A stretch of 6,082 nucleotides of DNA from the NCBI GenBank assembly GCA_017394565.1, contig JAFPXW010000288.1, positions 1-6,082 of the forward strand, written 5' to 3'. Source of the stretch: Oscillospiraceae bacterium. GTDB taxonomy: Bacteria > Bacillota > Clostridia > Oscillospirales > Ruminococcaceae. Each line of letters begins with the position of its first letter. Within the stretch, counting starts at the first letter, position 1. Positions 1 through 5,589 of the stretch are shown here, one piece after another. Made by a program: the position numbers and the translations under genes. The notes under the pieces are model-generated. The model worked only from the letters and a program-made list of their open reading frames with translations, made no database searches and was not told the DNA's origin.

Positions 1-673
1 TATAATAGCTCGACATCAGCGCCAGACCGAGGGAAACGACGTACAGACGGTATTTCCCCTCGCGGACGAGTGCTGTCAGACCAAGCATGACCAGCGGCAG
101 CAGTGCCACGGTGTCGATCCAGATGGTGTTCCAGTAGTAGCCGACCATGTAGCTGCAAAGTGCATACATGATGCCGAAAAACGTGATGGAGATGTCGTTT
201 TTGCCAAAGACATAGCGCAGGCACATTGCCATAAAGCAGCCGGCAAAGGCGAATTTCAGCACGAGAATGAACAGCATTCCGGTACGCAGTTCCGCCTGCG
301 GAATGAAAAATGACAGCAGATTCAAGGGGCTTGCGGCGTAGTAGGACAGGATCGCGATGAAGTTCGTGCCCATGCCGGAACGCCAGGTATACAGCAGCGA
401 TTCGCCGTTCTGGAGCTTTTCTGCCAGCTGCTGGAAAAACGGGTAGTACTGGTGCCACAGGTCGGTGACAAGAAACTGCTTATCGCCGAACGGGTGCATT
501 TCTGCCTTATAGAAGCCGAAGCCGATCAGCAGGAAAGACAGCACAAATGCCAGGATCTCCCAGACCGGAAGCTTCTGGAGATGCAGCTTGTTGATGAGTT
601 TTTTGATCAGGTTGACATAATCCTGATCGGTCGCAGCCCTCGTCTGCGGCGCATTGGAATTCGGAGTTGCCAT
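1..673 (-). CDS. YfhO-family multi-pass membrane protein, N-terminal 224 residues (3' end outside window)
   Basis: I recognise this as the N-terminus of a bacterial YfhO-family protein, a large GT-C-like polytopic membrane protein. Some Gram-positive members are linked to glycosylation of teichoic acid; the substrate here is unknown. After a polar cytoplasmic start (residues 1-36) come a first membrane helix (about 37-55) and an extracytoplasmic loop with the family pattern DLWHQYYPFF (71-80). Next is a TWRSGMGTNF stretch (96-105) and an aromatic YYAASPLNLLSFF segment (111-123). Further hydrophobic helices lie at about 132-155, 163-181, 184-203 and 207-224. Family members are usually several hundred residues longer, so most of the gene lies beyond base 1. 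The ATG at 671-673 is chosen because GAGGT lies 7 bases upstream. The gene starts 13 bases after the ecfT stop and is probably co-transcribed with it. It is not a known part of the ECF transporter. Family assignment is confident; function is not. Confidence 0.85.
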   Translation of the reverse strand, partial: MATPNSNAPQTRAATDQDYVNLIKKLINKLHLQKLPVWEILAFVLSFLLIGFGFYKAEMHPFGDKQFLVTDLWHQYYPFFQQLAEKLQNGESLLYTWRSGMGTNFIAILSYYAASPLNLLSFFIPQAELRTGMLFILVLKFAFAGCFMAMCLRYVFGKNDISITFFGIMYALCSYMVGYYWNTIWIDTVALLPLVMLGLTALVREGKYRLYVVSLGLALMSSYY

Positions 674-680
674 GAAACTT

Positions 681-688
681 ACCTCACT
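681..688 (-). promoter_or_regulatory. Ribosome binding site of the YfhO-family gene, overlapping the ecfT stop codons
   Basis: The minus strand reads AGTGAGGT here, with GAGGT at 681-685 ending 7 bases before the ATG. The motif overlaps the tandem TAG-TGA that ends ecfT (684-689), so ribosomes finishing ecfT are delivered onto this start site. Confidence 0.7.
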
Positions 689-1493
689 ATTTCGACAAAA
701 GATTAACGGTCACAGACGCTGCCACAAACAGCATACATACCGCAAAAGCGACATAATCCCGCGGTGCAGACCGAAGCTGGCGCAGGCGTGTTCTTCCCTC
801 TCCGCCGCGGTAGCAGCGGCATTCCATCGCGGTCGCAAGCTCCTCTGCACGCCGGAATGCCGACACGAACAGCGGGATCAGGATCGGGATGAGGGCGCGG
901 ATGCGTTCCATCATTTTTCCGCTGTCAAGGGATGCGCCGCGTGCCTTCTGTGCGGACATGATCTTGTCGGTCTCCTCGATCAGCGTCGGGATAAAGCGCA
1001 GTGCGATCGACATCATCATTGCCATCTCGTGAACCGGGAATTTGATTTTTTTCAGGGGGGTCATGAGCGATTCGATCGCGTCCGTCAGCAGGATCGGCGA
1101 CGTGGTATACGTCAGCAGGCTTGAACCCGTGATGAGCAGAATAATGCGCACGATCATAAAAATGCTCGTGTGGATGCCGCCCATGGTGATCTTCAGGAAT
1201 TTCCACTGCCACAGGACCTCGTCGTCCGCGATGAACAGCAGATTCAGCACGGCGGTAAAGGCAAGGATCGGCAGGATGGGTTTGAGTGATTTCCAGCTCA
1301 TTTTTAACGGGATCCTTGACAAAAGCTGCGCGATCACAACAAAAACCGCTCCGATCACCAGCGTCCAGAAGCTGTTTCCCGCAAACAGCATCACGATAAA
1401 CAAAACCGTGCAGATGATCTTGAAGCGCGGATCCATGCGGTGGATCACGGAATCGACCGGGAAATACTGCCCGAGTGTAATGTCCTTCAGCAT
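687..1493 (-). CDS. ecfT: Energy-coupling factor transporter transmembrane protein EcfT
   Basis: EcfT is the membrane scaffold of an ECF transporter. It passes ATP-driven movements of the EcfA1/EcfA2 dimer to a substrate-binding S component for uptake of vitamins or similar micronutrients. The protein has 268 residues, a normal length. The N-terminal GQYFPVDSVIHRMDPRFK (8-25) is typical of EcfT. Hydrophobic segments lie at about 26-58, 73-89, 107-132 and 154-171, and a last helix at 247-267. Between them are the long amphipathic coupling helices that dock onto the ATPases. The first Ala-Arg-Gly coupling motif is at 184-186 (KARGAS). The second is the region FRRAEELATAMECRCYRGG (213-231), where the usual A-R-G/C triplet reads CRC. 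The ATG at 1491-1493 overlaps the ecfA2 stop by 7 bases (ATGCTGA), with AAGGAGG 7 bases upstream, so translation is probably coupled to ecfA2. The gene ends TAG, followed immediately by TGA. It looks intact. Confidence 0.95.
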   Translation of the reverse strand: MLKDITLGQYFPVDSVIHRMDPRFKIICTVLFIVMLFAGNSFWTLVIGAVFVVIAQLLSRIPLKMSWKSLKPILPILAFTAVLNLLFIADDEVLWQWKFLKITMGGIHTSIFMIVRIILLITGSSLLTYTTSPILLTDAIESLMTPLKKIKFPVHEMAMMMSIALRFIPTLIEETDKIMSAQKARGASLDSGKMMERIRALIPILIPLFVSAFRRAEELATAMECRCYRGGEGRTRLRQLRSAPRDYVAFAVCMLFVAASVTVNLLSK

Positions 1494-1500
1494 GACGTGC

Positions 1501-1507
1501 CCTCCTT
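1501..1507 (-). promoter_or_regulatory. Ribosome binding site of ecfT
   Basis: A near-perfect AAGGAGG lies 7 bases before the ecfT ATG, inside the last codons of ecfA2. It can load ribosomes independently. This matters because translation coming from ecfA2 should stop at the internal amber codon, and ecfT may still be made from this site. Confidence 0.75.
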
Positions 1508-1903
1508 TCGCAGGAGGGACAGCAGCGCATCGCGTGCCGCTTCCACCGTGTACAGATCCGGCGGAAGCGGTACGCCGCGGCTTCGCAGACGATTCATCAC
1601 AGACGCGATCTGCGGCACGCGCAGTCCCAGCTCAGAAAGTTCCTCCGCGCGTCGGAACACCTTCGGCGTATCGTCATAGCAGAACAGCTTTGCACGGCTC
1701 ATGACAAGCAGCTTGTCTGTGAATTCCGCCACGTCCTCCATGCTGTGAGAAACGAGCAGAACCGTGCTTTTCGTTGCTTTCTGATAATCGCGGATCTGAT
1801 GAAGCATCAGCGTGCGGCCCTTCGGATCAAGTCCGGCGCACGGTTCGTCGAGGATCAGCACCTTCGGGCGCATGGCCATGACGCCGGCGATCGCAGCGCG
1901 GCG

Positions 1904-1906
1904 CTA
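1904..1906 (-). other. ecfA2: In-frame amber (TAG) codon inside ecfA2, directly after the ABC signature
   Basis: On the minus strand the bases read GGC GGT CAG TAG CGC CGC GCT, that is G-G-Q-stop-R-R-A. There is no frame change, insertion or deletion: 149 codons precede and 138 sense codons follow before the native TGA. Changing plus-strand base 1906 from a to t restores AAG (Lys); changing it to g restores CAG (Gln). Both give a family-like LSGGQ(K/Q)RR sequence. The next in-frame ATGs (1877-1879 and 1871-1873) have no clear Shine-Dalgarno sequence, so efficient restart there is not supported. Confidence 0.9.
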
Positions 1907-2361
1907 CTGACCGCCGGAAAGCGCAAACGGCGAGCGCTGGAGCATATCCTTAGAAAGTCCCAATGCTGCGGCAGTTTCTGCCACGCGGCGCTTGATCTCA
2001 TCCTCGGAAAGTCCCATGTTGCGCGGTCCGAACGCGATGTCCTTATAGACCGTCTCCTCGAACAGCTGATACTCCGGATACTGGAATACCAGCCCGACCT
2101 GGAAACGGACATCACGCATTTTTGCCTTGTCCGCCCAGATATCCTGCCCGTCGAGGTACACCTTGCCCTCCGTGGGCTTGAGCAAGCCGTTGAAATGCTG
2201 CATCAGCGTCGATTTTCCGGATCCGGTGTGTCCGATGACACCGCACATCGTATTGTCCTTGATGGACAGATCGACGTGGTCAACGGCTGTTTTTTCAAAT
2301 GGGGTGCCTGCGCTGTAGGTGTAGGTCAGGCCCTCAGTCGTTAGTATTGCCAAATTGCAGA

Positions 2362-2367
2362 CTCCTT
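2362..2367 (-). promoter_or_regulatory. Ribosome binding site that fixes the TTG start of ecfA2
   Basis: AAGGAG on the minus strand ends 8 bases before TTG (2351-2353) and shares two bases with the TAA stop of ecfA1 (2366-2368). No ATG or GTG in frame lies near it, and the following residues (MAILTTEGLTYTY) match a normal EcfA2 N-terminus. The rare start codon is therefore well supported. Confidence 0.75.
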
Positions 2368-3226
2368 ATAAAAGTGATGTGAGCGCTTCGAGGCACTCGT
2401 CCTCAGAAATGATCTCTGTCCCGATCGGGAATCCTGCTTTGTGAAGCTCCCACGCAAGCTCTGTCACCTGCGGCACGTCAAGCCCCAGCGACTTCATGCG
2501 GTCCACCTGCGAAAAGACCTTTGCAGGCGTGTCATCCAGAACCACCTTTCCGCCGTCGATCACAACTACGCGGTCAGCCTGTGCCGCTTCCTCCATGTAG
2601 TGCGTGATCAGGACGATCGTGATCCCCTGCTCCCAGTTGAGCCGGTGGATGGTTTCAATGACCTCCTGCCTTCCCTGCGGATCGAGCATAGCCGTCGGCT
2701 CGTCCAGAACAATGCAGTCCGGCTGCATGGCGATGACACCGGCAATGGCTACGCGCTGCTTCTGTCCGCCAGAAAGCTGCGAAGGTGCGTGGTTCCGGTA
2801 TTCGTACATCCCGACAGTCTTCAGGGCTTCGTCCACGCGGCGGCGGATCTCAACCGGCTCCACGCCGAGGTTTTCCGGTGCAAACGCGACATCCTCCTCG
2901 ACGATCGTTGCAACGATCTGATTGTCCGGATTCTGAAACACCATGCCGGCCTTCTGGCGGATATCGAACAGATTCTGCTCGTCCTTCGTATCCAGTCCGT
3001 CCACCAGCATCGTGCCTTCCTCCGGCAGGAGGATCGCGTTGATGTGCTTGGCAAAGGTCGATTTACCGGAGCCGTTATGCCCCAGGATCGCCGTAAAACT
3101 GCCCTTTTCGATGGTCAGGGACACGTCCTTCAGGATGGGCTCGTTCGGAGCCGGCGCCTTGCCTTCCTCCGGTTCATCCGCCGGATAGCGGAACATGAGG
3201 TGCTTTGCCTCGATCATATCAGCCAT
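2366..3226 (-). CDS. ecfA1: Energy-coupling factor transporter ATPase EcfA1
   Basis: EcfA1 is the first ATP-binding subunit of the ECF uptake module and works as a heterodimer with EcfA2 on the cytoplasmic face of EcfT. The 286-residue protein has all ABC motifs: A-loop aromatic in FRYP (12-15), Walker A GHNGSGKST (49-57), Q-loop FQNPDNQ (97-103), signature LSGGQKQRV (151-159), Walker B CIVLDEP (171-177) and switch histidine in ITHYMEE (H209). The D-loop region reads AMLDP rather than GLDP, as is usual for EcfA1, and this separates it from EcfA2. A short acidic and proline-rich insert (about 16-29) follows the A-loop. The C-terminal VPQVTELAWELHKAGFP region (251-267) is the EcfA-type regulatory tail. 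The ATG at 3224-3226 is preferred over an in-frame start 39 codons upstream. It has AGGAGG 6 bases before it, and the family N-terminus begins MIEAKHLMF; the upstream extension is methyltransferase coding sequence read out of frame. It overlaps the methyltransferase stop by 8 bases (ATGGCTGA). Confidence 0.95.
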   Translation of the reverse strand: MADMIEAKHLMFRYPADEPEEGKAPAPNEPILKDVSLTIEKGSFTAILGHNGSGKSTFAKHINAILLPEEGTMLVDGLDTKDEQNLFDIRQKAGMVFQNPDNQIVATIVEEDVAFAPENLGVEPVEIRRRVDEALKTVGMYEYRNHAPSQLSGGQKQRVAIAGVIAMQPDCIVLDEPTAMLDPQGRQEVIETIHRLNWEQGITIVLITHYMEEAAQADRVVVIDGGKVVLDDTPAKVFSQVDRMKSLGLDVPQVTELAWELHKAGFPIGTEIISEDECLEALTSLL

Positions 3227-4112
3227 AGAACGCCTCCTGTGCGTCGTCTGCACACCAGACAGCAGTCGAACCGCACGGCAGGAACATCCCCTCACGGCGC
3301 TCGACCGGCAGCCCGATCTCGTCGCAGTAAACGTGTCCGCCAAACCGGTCAGTCAGCAGACTTCCCAGAATATAGCCCATAACAGACGGTGAAAGTCCCG
3401 TCGTGTAGGAATTGATGAGGAAGAACAGGGGGTTGTCGGAGAGAACGTCGGCGCAGGTCTTCACGAGGTCGTAGATGCAGTTTTCGAGCTTCCAGACCTC
3501 ACCGCCCGGGCCTCTGCCGTAACTTGGCGGATCCATGATGATCGCTTCATAGCGGCGCTCACGGCGGATCTCGCGCTGGGTAAATTTCTCGCAGTCGTCC
3601 ACGATCCAGCGGATCGGCTTGTCGGAAAGTCCCGATAATGCCGCATTTTCGCGTGCCCACTGCACCATGCCCTTAGAGGCGTCCACATGGCAGACATTGG
3701 CACCGGCATTCGCGCAGGCCAGCGTCGCGCCGCCTGTGTAAGCGAACAGGTTCAGGACATTCACCTCTCTGCCGGCATTCCGGATCAGACCGTCCATGAA
3801 ATCCCAGTTGACCGCCTGCTCCGGAAACAGACCGGTGTGCTTGAAGCCGGTCGGGCGGATGCGGAATTTCAGGTCACGGTACGGAAGCTCCCAGCTTTCC
3901 GGCAGCTTGGCGTGGTATTCCCACTTGCCGCCGCCGGATGAGCTTCGGTGATAATGCGCATCGGCACACGTCCATAGCCTGTCTGTTTTTTTCGTCTTCC
4001 AGAGGACCTGCGGATCGGGACGGATCAGGCTGACACCGTTCCAGATCTCCAGCTTTTCGCCGTCCGAGGTGTCGATGACACGGTAAGCTTCCCAGTTCTT
4101 TGCTGCTCTCAA
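3219..4112 (-). CDS. Class I SAM-dependent methyltransferase, RlmI/RlmK-like (probable RNA methyltransferase)
   Basis: A 297-residue Rossmann-fold methyltransferase. The N-terminal part contains LIRPDPQVLW (29-38), common in this family. It is followed by a conserved FKHTGLFPEQAVNWDF lead-in (90-105), SAM-binding motif I NVLNLFAYTGG (118-128), the acidic residue of motif II in HVDAS (D144), and catalytic motif IV DPPSYGRG (194-201). This pattern matches the methyltransferase domain of the RlmI/RlmK 23S rRNA enzymes (COG1092/PF10672-like). The N-terminal PUA domain of RlmI is not present. An RNA base is the likely substrate, but target and position cannot be read from the sequence. The start is TTG (4110-4112): an in-frame TAG lies three codons upstream, AGGAG (4122-4126) is 9 bases away, and there is no suitable ATG near the N-terminus. 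It begins 59 bases after glmM and overlaps ecfA1 by 8 bases, so it is probably the first gene of the ecf cluster. It looks intact. Confidence 0.88.
   Translation of the reverse strand: MRAAKNWEAYRVIDTSDGEKLEIWNGVSLIRPDPQVLWKTKKTDRLWTCADAHYHRSSSGGGKWEYHAKLPESWELPYRDLKFRIRPTGFKHTGLFPEQAVNWDFMDGLIRNAGREVNVLNLFAYTGGATLACANAGANVCHVDASKGMVQWARENAALSGLSDKPIRWIVDDCEKFTQREIRRERRYEAIIMDPPSYGRGPGGEVWKLENCIYDLVKTCADVLSDNPLFFLINSYTTGLSPSVMGYILGSLLTDRFGGHVYCDEIGLPVERREGMFLPCGSTAVWCADDAQEAFYG
3233..3238 (-). promoter_or_regulatory. Ribosome binding site that fixes the ecfA1 start
   Basis: A consensus AGGAGG lies 6 bases before the ATG at 3224-3226, inside the last codons of the methyltransferase gene. It rules out the longer in-frame start at 3343 and implies translational coupling with the upstream gene. 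Confidence 0.8.
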
Positions 4113-4121
4113 TATTTCCTA

Positions 4122-4126
4122 CTCCT
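4122..4126 (-). promoter_or_regulatory. Ribosome binding site supporting the TTG start of the methyltransferase
   Basis: AGGAG on the minus strand ends 9 bases before TTG (4110-4112). A second weaker AGGA (4117-4120) is only 4 bases away. The in-frame TAG at 4119-4121 blocks any longer start, so TTG is the earliest possible initiator. Confidence 0.6.
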
Positions 4127-4135
4127 ATCTGAAAT

Positions 4136-4149
4136 GCCCATCATTGGGC
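4136..4149 (-). repeat. Small perfect hairpin in the glmM-methyltransferase spacer
   Basis: The 59-base gap between glmM and the methyltransferase contains GCCCA-TCAT-TGGGC, a perfect 5-base-pair stem with a 4-base loop. In the leftward transcript only ATTT follows it, not a T-run, so it does not qualify as a good intrinsic terminator. It could stabilise an mRNA end or weakly attenuate, or it may be chance. No convincing promoter was seen in this gap. Confidence 0.4.
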
Positions 4150-4171
4150 GAAATTTAGTTCATAGTCCGCA

Positions 4172-5521
4172 TCAGCAAAGGCGCTGACGGATCAGTTCCG
4201 AGATTTCCAGTGCCAGCTTATTGATGCGGTTGAATTCGTGGCCCTCGATCATGACGCGGATGATCGGCTCATTGCCGGATTCGCGCACAAGGATGCGTCC
4301 CTCGTCGCCAAGCTCGGCTTCCCGGCGGTCGATCAGGCTTGTGATGACCTCATCGTTTTTCCAGTTCTCACGCTGATATTCCGGAATGCGGACGTTGATC
4401 ATGACCTGCGGGAATCGCTTCATGATCGTCGCAAGTGCGGAAAGCGTCTTGTTTTTGCTGACCATGATCTCCAGGATGCGCAGCGCTGAAAGCTGTCCGT
4501 CGCCGGTCGTTGCGTCATCCAGGAAGAAAATATGGCCATTCTGCTCTCCGCCGAGGTTGTAGCCGCCGTCCAGCATCTTGTCAAGGACATAGCGGTCGCC
4601 GATGTTCGAGGTGACACGCCGGATGCCGTTCATCTTCGCAAAAGACGTAAATCCGAGGTTGGACATGACGGTCACGACCACGCTGTCCTTATTCAGGCGC
4701 CCTTGTTCTTTCCAGACCTTGGCAATGATCGCCATCAGCTTGTCGCCGTCCACAAGTTCCCCTGTCTCATCCACCGCAAGACAGCGATCACCGTCGCCGT
4801 CAAACGCCAGACCGATGTCGAACTGATTTTTCGCGACAAAATCCATCAGGTGCCCGATGTGTGTCGATCCGCAGTCGAGATTGATATTGAGCCCGTCCGG
4901 TTCGGCGTGAATCCGGTAAACCTGCGCTCCAAGGCGCGTGAACAATTCCATCGCGGTCGTACAGGTACAGCCATTTGCGCAGTCAATGGCGATGCGCAGT
5001 CCGTCAAATCGCTCTGTGACGAGGCTTTCGAGGTGCGTGACATAGTCATAGACCGCATTTTCGTCGTGGTAGATCCGTCCGACCTCACGCCCCTGCACGA
5101 CTGTAATTTTCTTCGGACGTTCGAGGATAAAGGCTTCGATCAGCGTTTCCATGTCGTCCGTGATCTTATAGCCGTCCGCGCCAAAGATCTTGATGCCGTT
5201 AAATTCCGCGGCATTATGGGACGCAGAGATCATGACGCCTGCCTGTGCGGAGCGCTGCTGCACCAGACACGCAACGGCCGGCGTCGGCACAACGCCAAGG
5301 CAAACCGCATCGCCGCCTGCTGCGCAAATGCCTGCGCACAGCGCCGCTTCCAGCACATCCGAGGAAAGCCGTGTGTCCTTGCCGATCAGGATCGTCGGGT
5401 GCTTGCCTGCCGACTGTCCCAGCACGAAGCTCAGTGCTTTCCCGATCTGCATCGAAAGCTCTGTCGTCAGTTCCTTGACCGCGATGCCGCGCACGCCCTC
5501 TGTTCCGAATAGTCTGCCCAT
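4172..5521 (-). CDS. glmM: Phosphoglucosamine mutase GlmM
   Basis: GlmM converts glucosamine-6-phosphate to glucosamine-1-phosphate in the cytoplasm, the step before GlmU makes UDP-GlcNAc for peptidoglycan and other wall polymers. The protein has 449 residues, the usual length, and begins with the hallmark MGRLFGTEGVRG. The phosphoserine active site is ISASHN (98-103, catalytic S101). The metal-binding loop is DGDGDR (241-246). The sugar-specificity loop is GGEQNGH (324-330), where most GlmM have GGEQSGH. The phosphate-binding loop is RESGNEPIIRV (413-423), where RxSGTEP is usual. All four domains are present, and both substitutions are single-codon AAT asparagines. The ATG at 5519-5521 is chosen because GGAGG ends 8 bases upstream and the family N-terminus starts there. 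In-frame upstream starts, including an ATG five codons earlier and one at 5755 inside ruvB, are rejected. It is separated from ruvB by 86 bases with a possible promoter. Confidence 0.96.
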   Translation of the reverse strand: MGRLFGTEGVRGIAVKELTTELSMQIGKALSFVLGQSAGKHPTILIGKDTRLSSDVLEAALCAGICAAGGDAVCLGVVPTPAVACLVQQRSAQAGVMISASHNAAEFNGIKIFGADGYKITDDMETLIEAFILERPKKITVVQGREVGRIYHDENAVYDYVTHLESLVTERFDGLRIAIDCANGCTCTTAMELFTRLGAQVYRIHAEPDGLNINLDCGSTHIGHLMDFVAKNQFDIGLAFDGDGDRCLAVDETGELVDGDKLMAIIAKVWKEQGRLNKDSVVVTVMSNLGFTSFAKMNGIRRVTSNIGDRYVLDKMLDGGYNLGGEQNGHIFFLDDATTGDGQLSALRILEIMVSKNKTLSALATIMKRFPQVMINVRIPEYQRENWKNDEVITSLIDRREAELGDEGRILVRESGNEPIIRVMIEGHEFNRINKLALEISELIRQRLC

Positions 5522-5529
5522 TGTTACCA

Positions 5530-5534
5530 CCTCC
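5530..5534 (-). promoter_or_regulatory. Ribosome binding site that fixes the glmM start
   Basis: GGAGG ends 8 bases before the ATG at 5519-5521. An in-frame ATG five codons upstream (5534-5536) overlaps this site and so cannot be the start served by it. Confidence 0.75.
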
Positions 5535-5553
5535 ATGTCCATCCGTGTGGGAA

Positions 5554-5583
5554 AGGATACCTTTATAATATAGCTTGTGTCAG
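5554..5583 (-). promoter_or_regulatory. Candidate sigma-A-type promoter of glmM
   Basis: In the ruvB-glmM spacer the minus strand has CTGACA (5578-5583, five of six bases of TTGACA), an 18-base spacer and TATCCT (5554-5559, four of six of TATAAT). The spacer itself is a very AT-rich TATATTATAAA (5562-5572), which gives alternative -10 registers but without a good -35. A start from the favoured pair would leave a leader of roughly 25 bases before the glmM ATG. The match is modest and the call rests on position and base composition. Confidence 0.35.
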
Positions 5584-5589
5584 AATTGA

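Larger units (their letters stand above)
1487..2353 (-). pseudogene. ecfA2: ECF transporter ATPase EcfA2, full-length frame interrupted by an in-frame amber codon
   Basis: EcfA2 is the second ATP-binding subunit of the ECF module and pairs with EcfA1 beneath EcfT. Ignoring one stop, the frame runs 288 residues, the normal family length. Visible parts are an aromatic A-loop (YTY, 11-13), Walker A GHTGSGKST (41-49), Q-loop FQYPEYQ (90-96) and signature LSGGQ (145-149). Codon 150 is TAG. In the same frame follow RRAAIAGVMAM (151-161), Walker B VLILDEP (165-171), D-loop GLDP (174-177), the switch histidine in VSHSMED (H203) and a normal C-terminus ending in TGA. The family usually has Lys or Met at position 150, and EcfA1 here has Lys (AAG), so a single A-to-T change explains the stop. 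A product ending at LSGGQ would lack Walker B and should be inactive. The start is TTG (2351-2353), 8 bases after AAGGAG; no ATG fits nearby. Identity is certain. Whether this is a true pseudogene, an error or a readthrough gene is open. Confidence 0.85.

Noticed and set aside
1042..1704. Plus-strand open frame across the ecfT-ecfA2 junction
   Set aside because: It spans two unrelated real genes on the other strand and shows no family features.
1487..1879. A separate 130-residue gene made of the C-terminal half of EcfA2
   Set aside because: It is the same reading frame as the upstream half, joined through one TAG codon. Its ATG is an internal methionine of the ABC fold with no Shine-Dalgarno sequence. 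Calling two genes would hide the nonsense codon.
1904..1906. Pyrrolysine or selenocysteine insertion at the ecfA2 stop
   Set aside because: The codon is UAG, so selenocysteine (UGA) is excluded. ABC ATPases are not known to use pyrrolysine at this site, and no pyl gene is in the window. General UAG suppression or reassignment remains open and is reported as a finding.
3227..3343. 39-residue N-terminal extension of EcfA1
   Set aside because: These codons are methyltransferase sequence read in another frame. The AGGAGG at 3233-3238 and the family N-terminus both place the start at 3226.
2441..3382. Long plus-strand open frame (313 codons) opposite ecfA1
   Set aside because: It is exactly antisense to a well-conserved ABC ATPase. 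It has no recognisable domain and no Shine-Dalgarno sequence that I could find, and its composition (many Arg, His, Leu) is what reversed GC-rich coding DNA gives.
4113..4171. Intrinsic terminator after glmM
   Set aside because: The stem is only 5 base pairs and is followed by ATTT rather than a T-run, so it is listed only as a hairpin.
4532..5512. Long plus-strand open frame (326 codons) opposite glmM
   Set aside because: Shadow of glmM. The residue composition is low in structure and rich in Arg, His and Ala, and there is no motif or ribosome binding site. glmM on the other strand is unmistakable.
5561..5572. TATAAT on the plus strand as a rightward promoter
   Set aside because: No -35 box at a proper distance, and it would drive transcription only into antisense of ruvB. 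Its AT-rich sequence is better explained by the leftward glmM promoter region.
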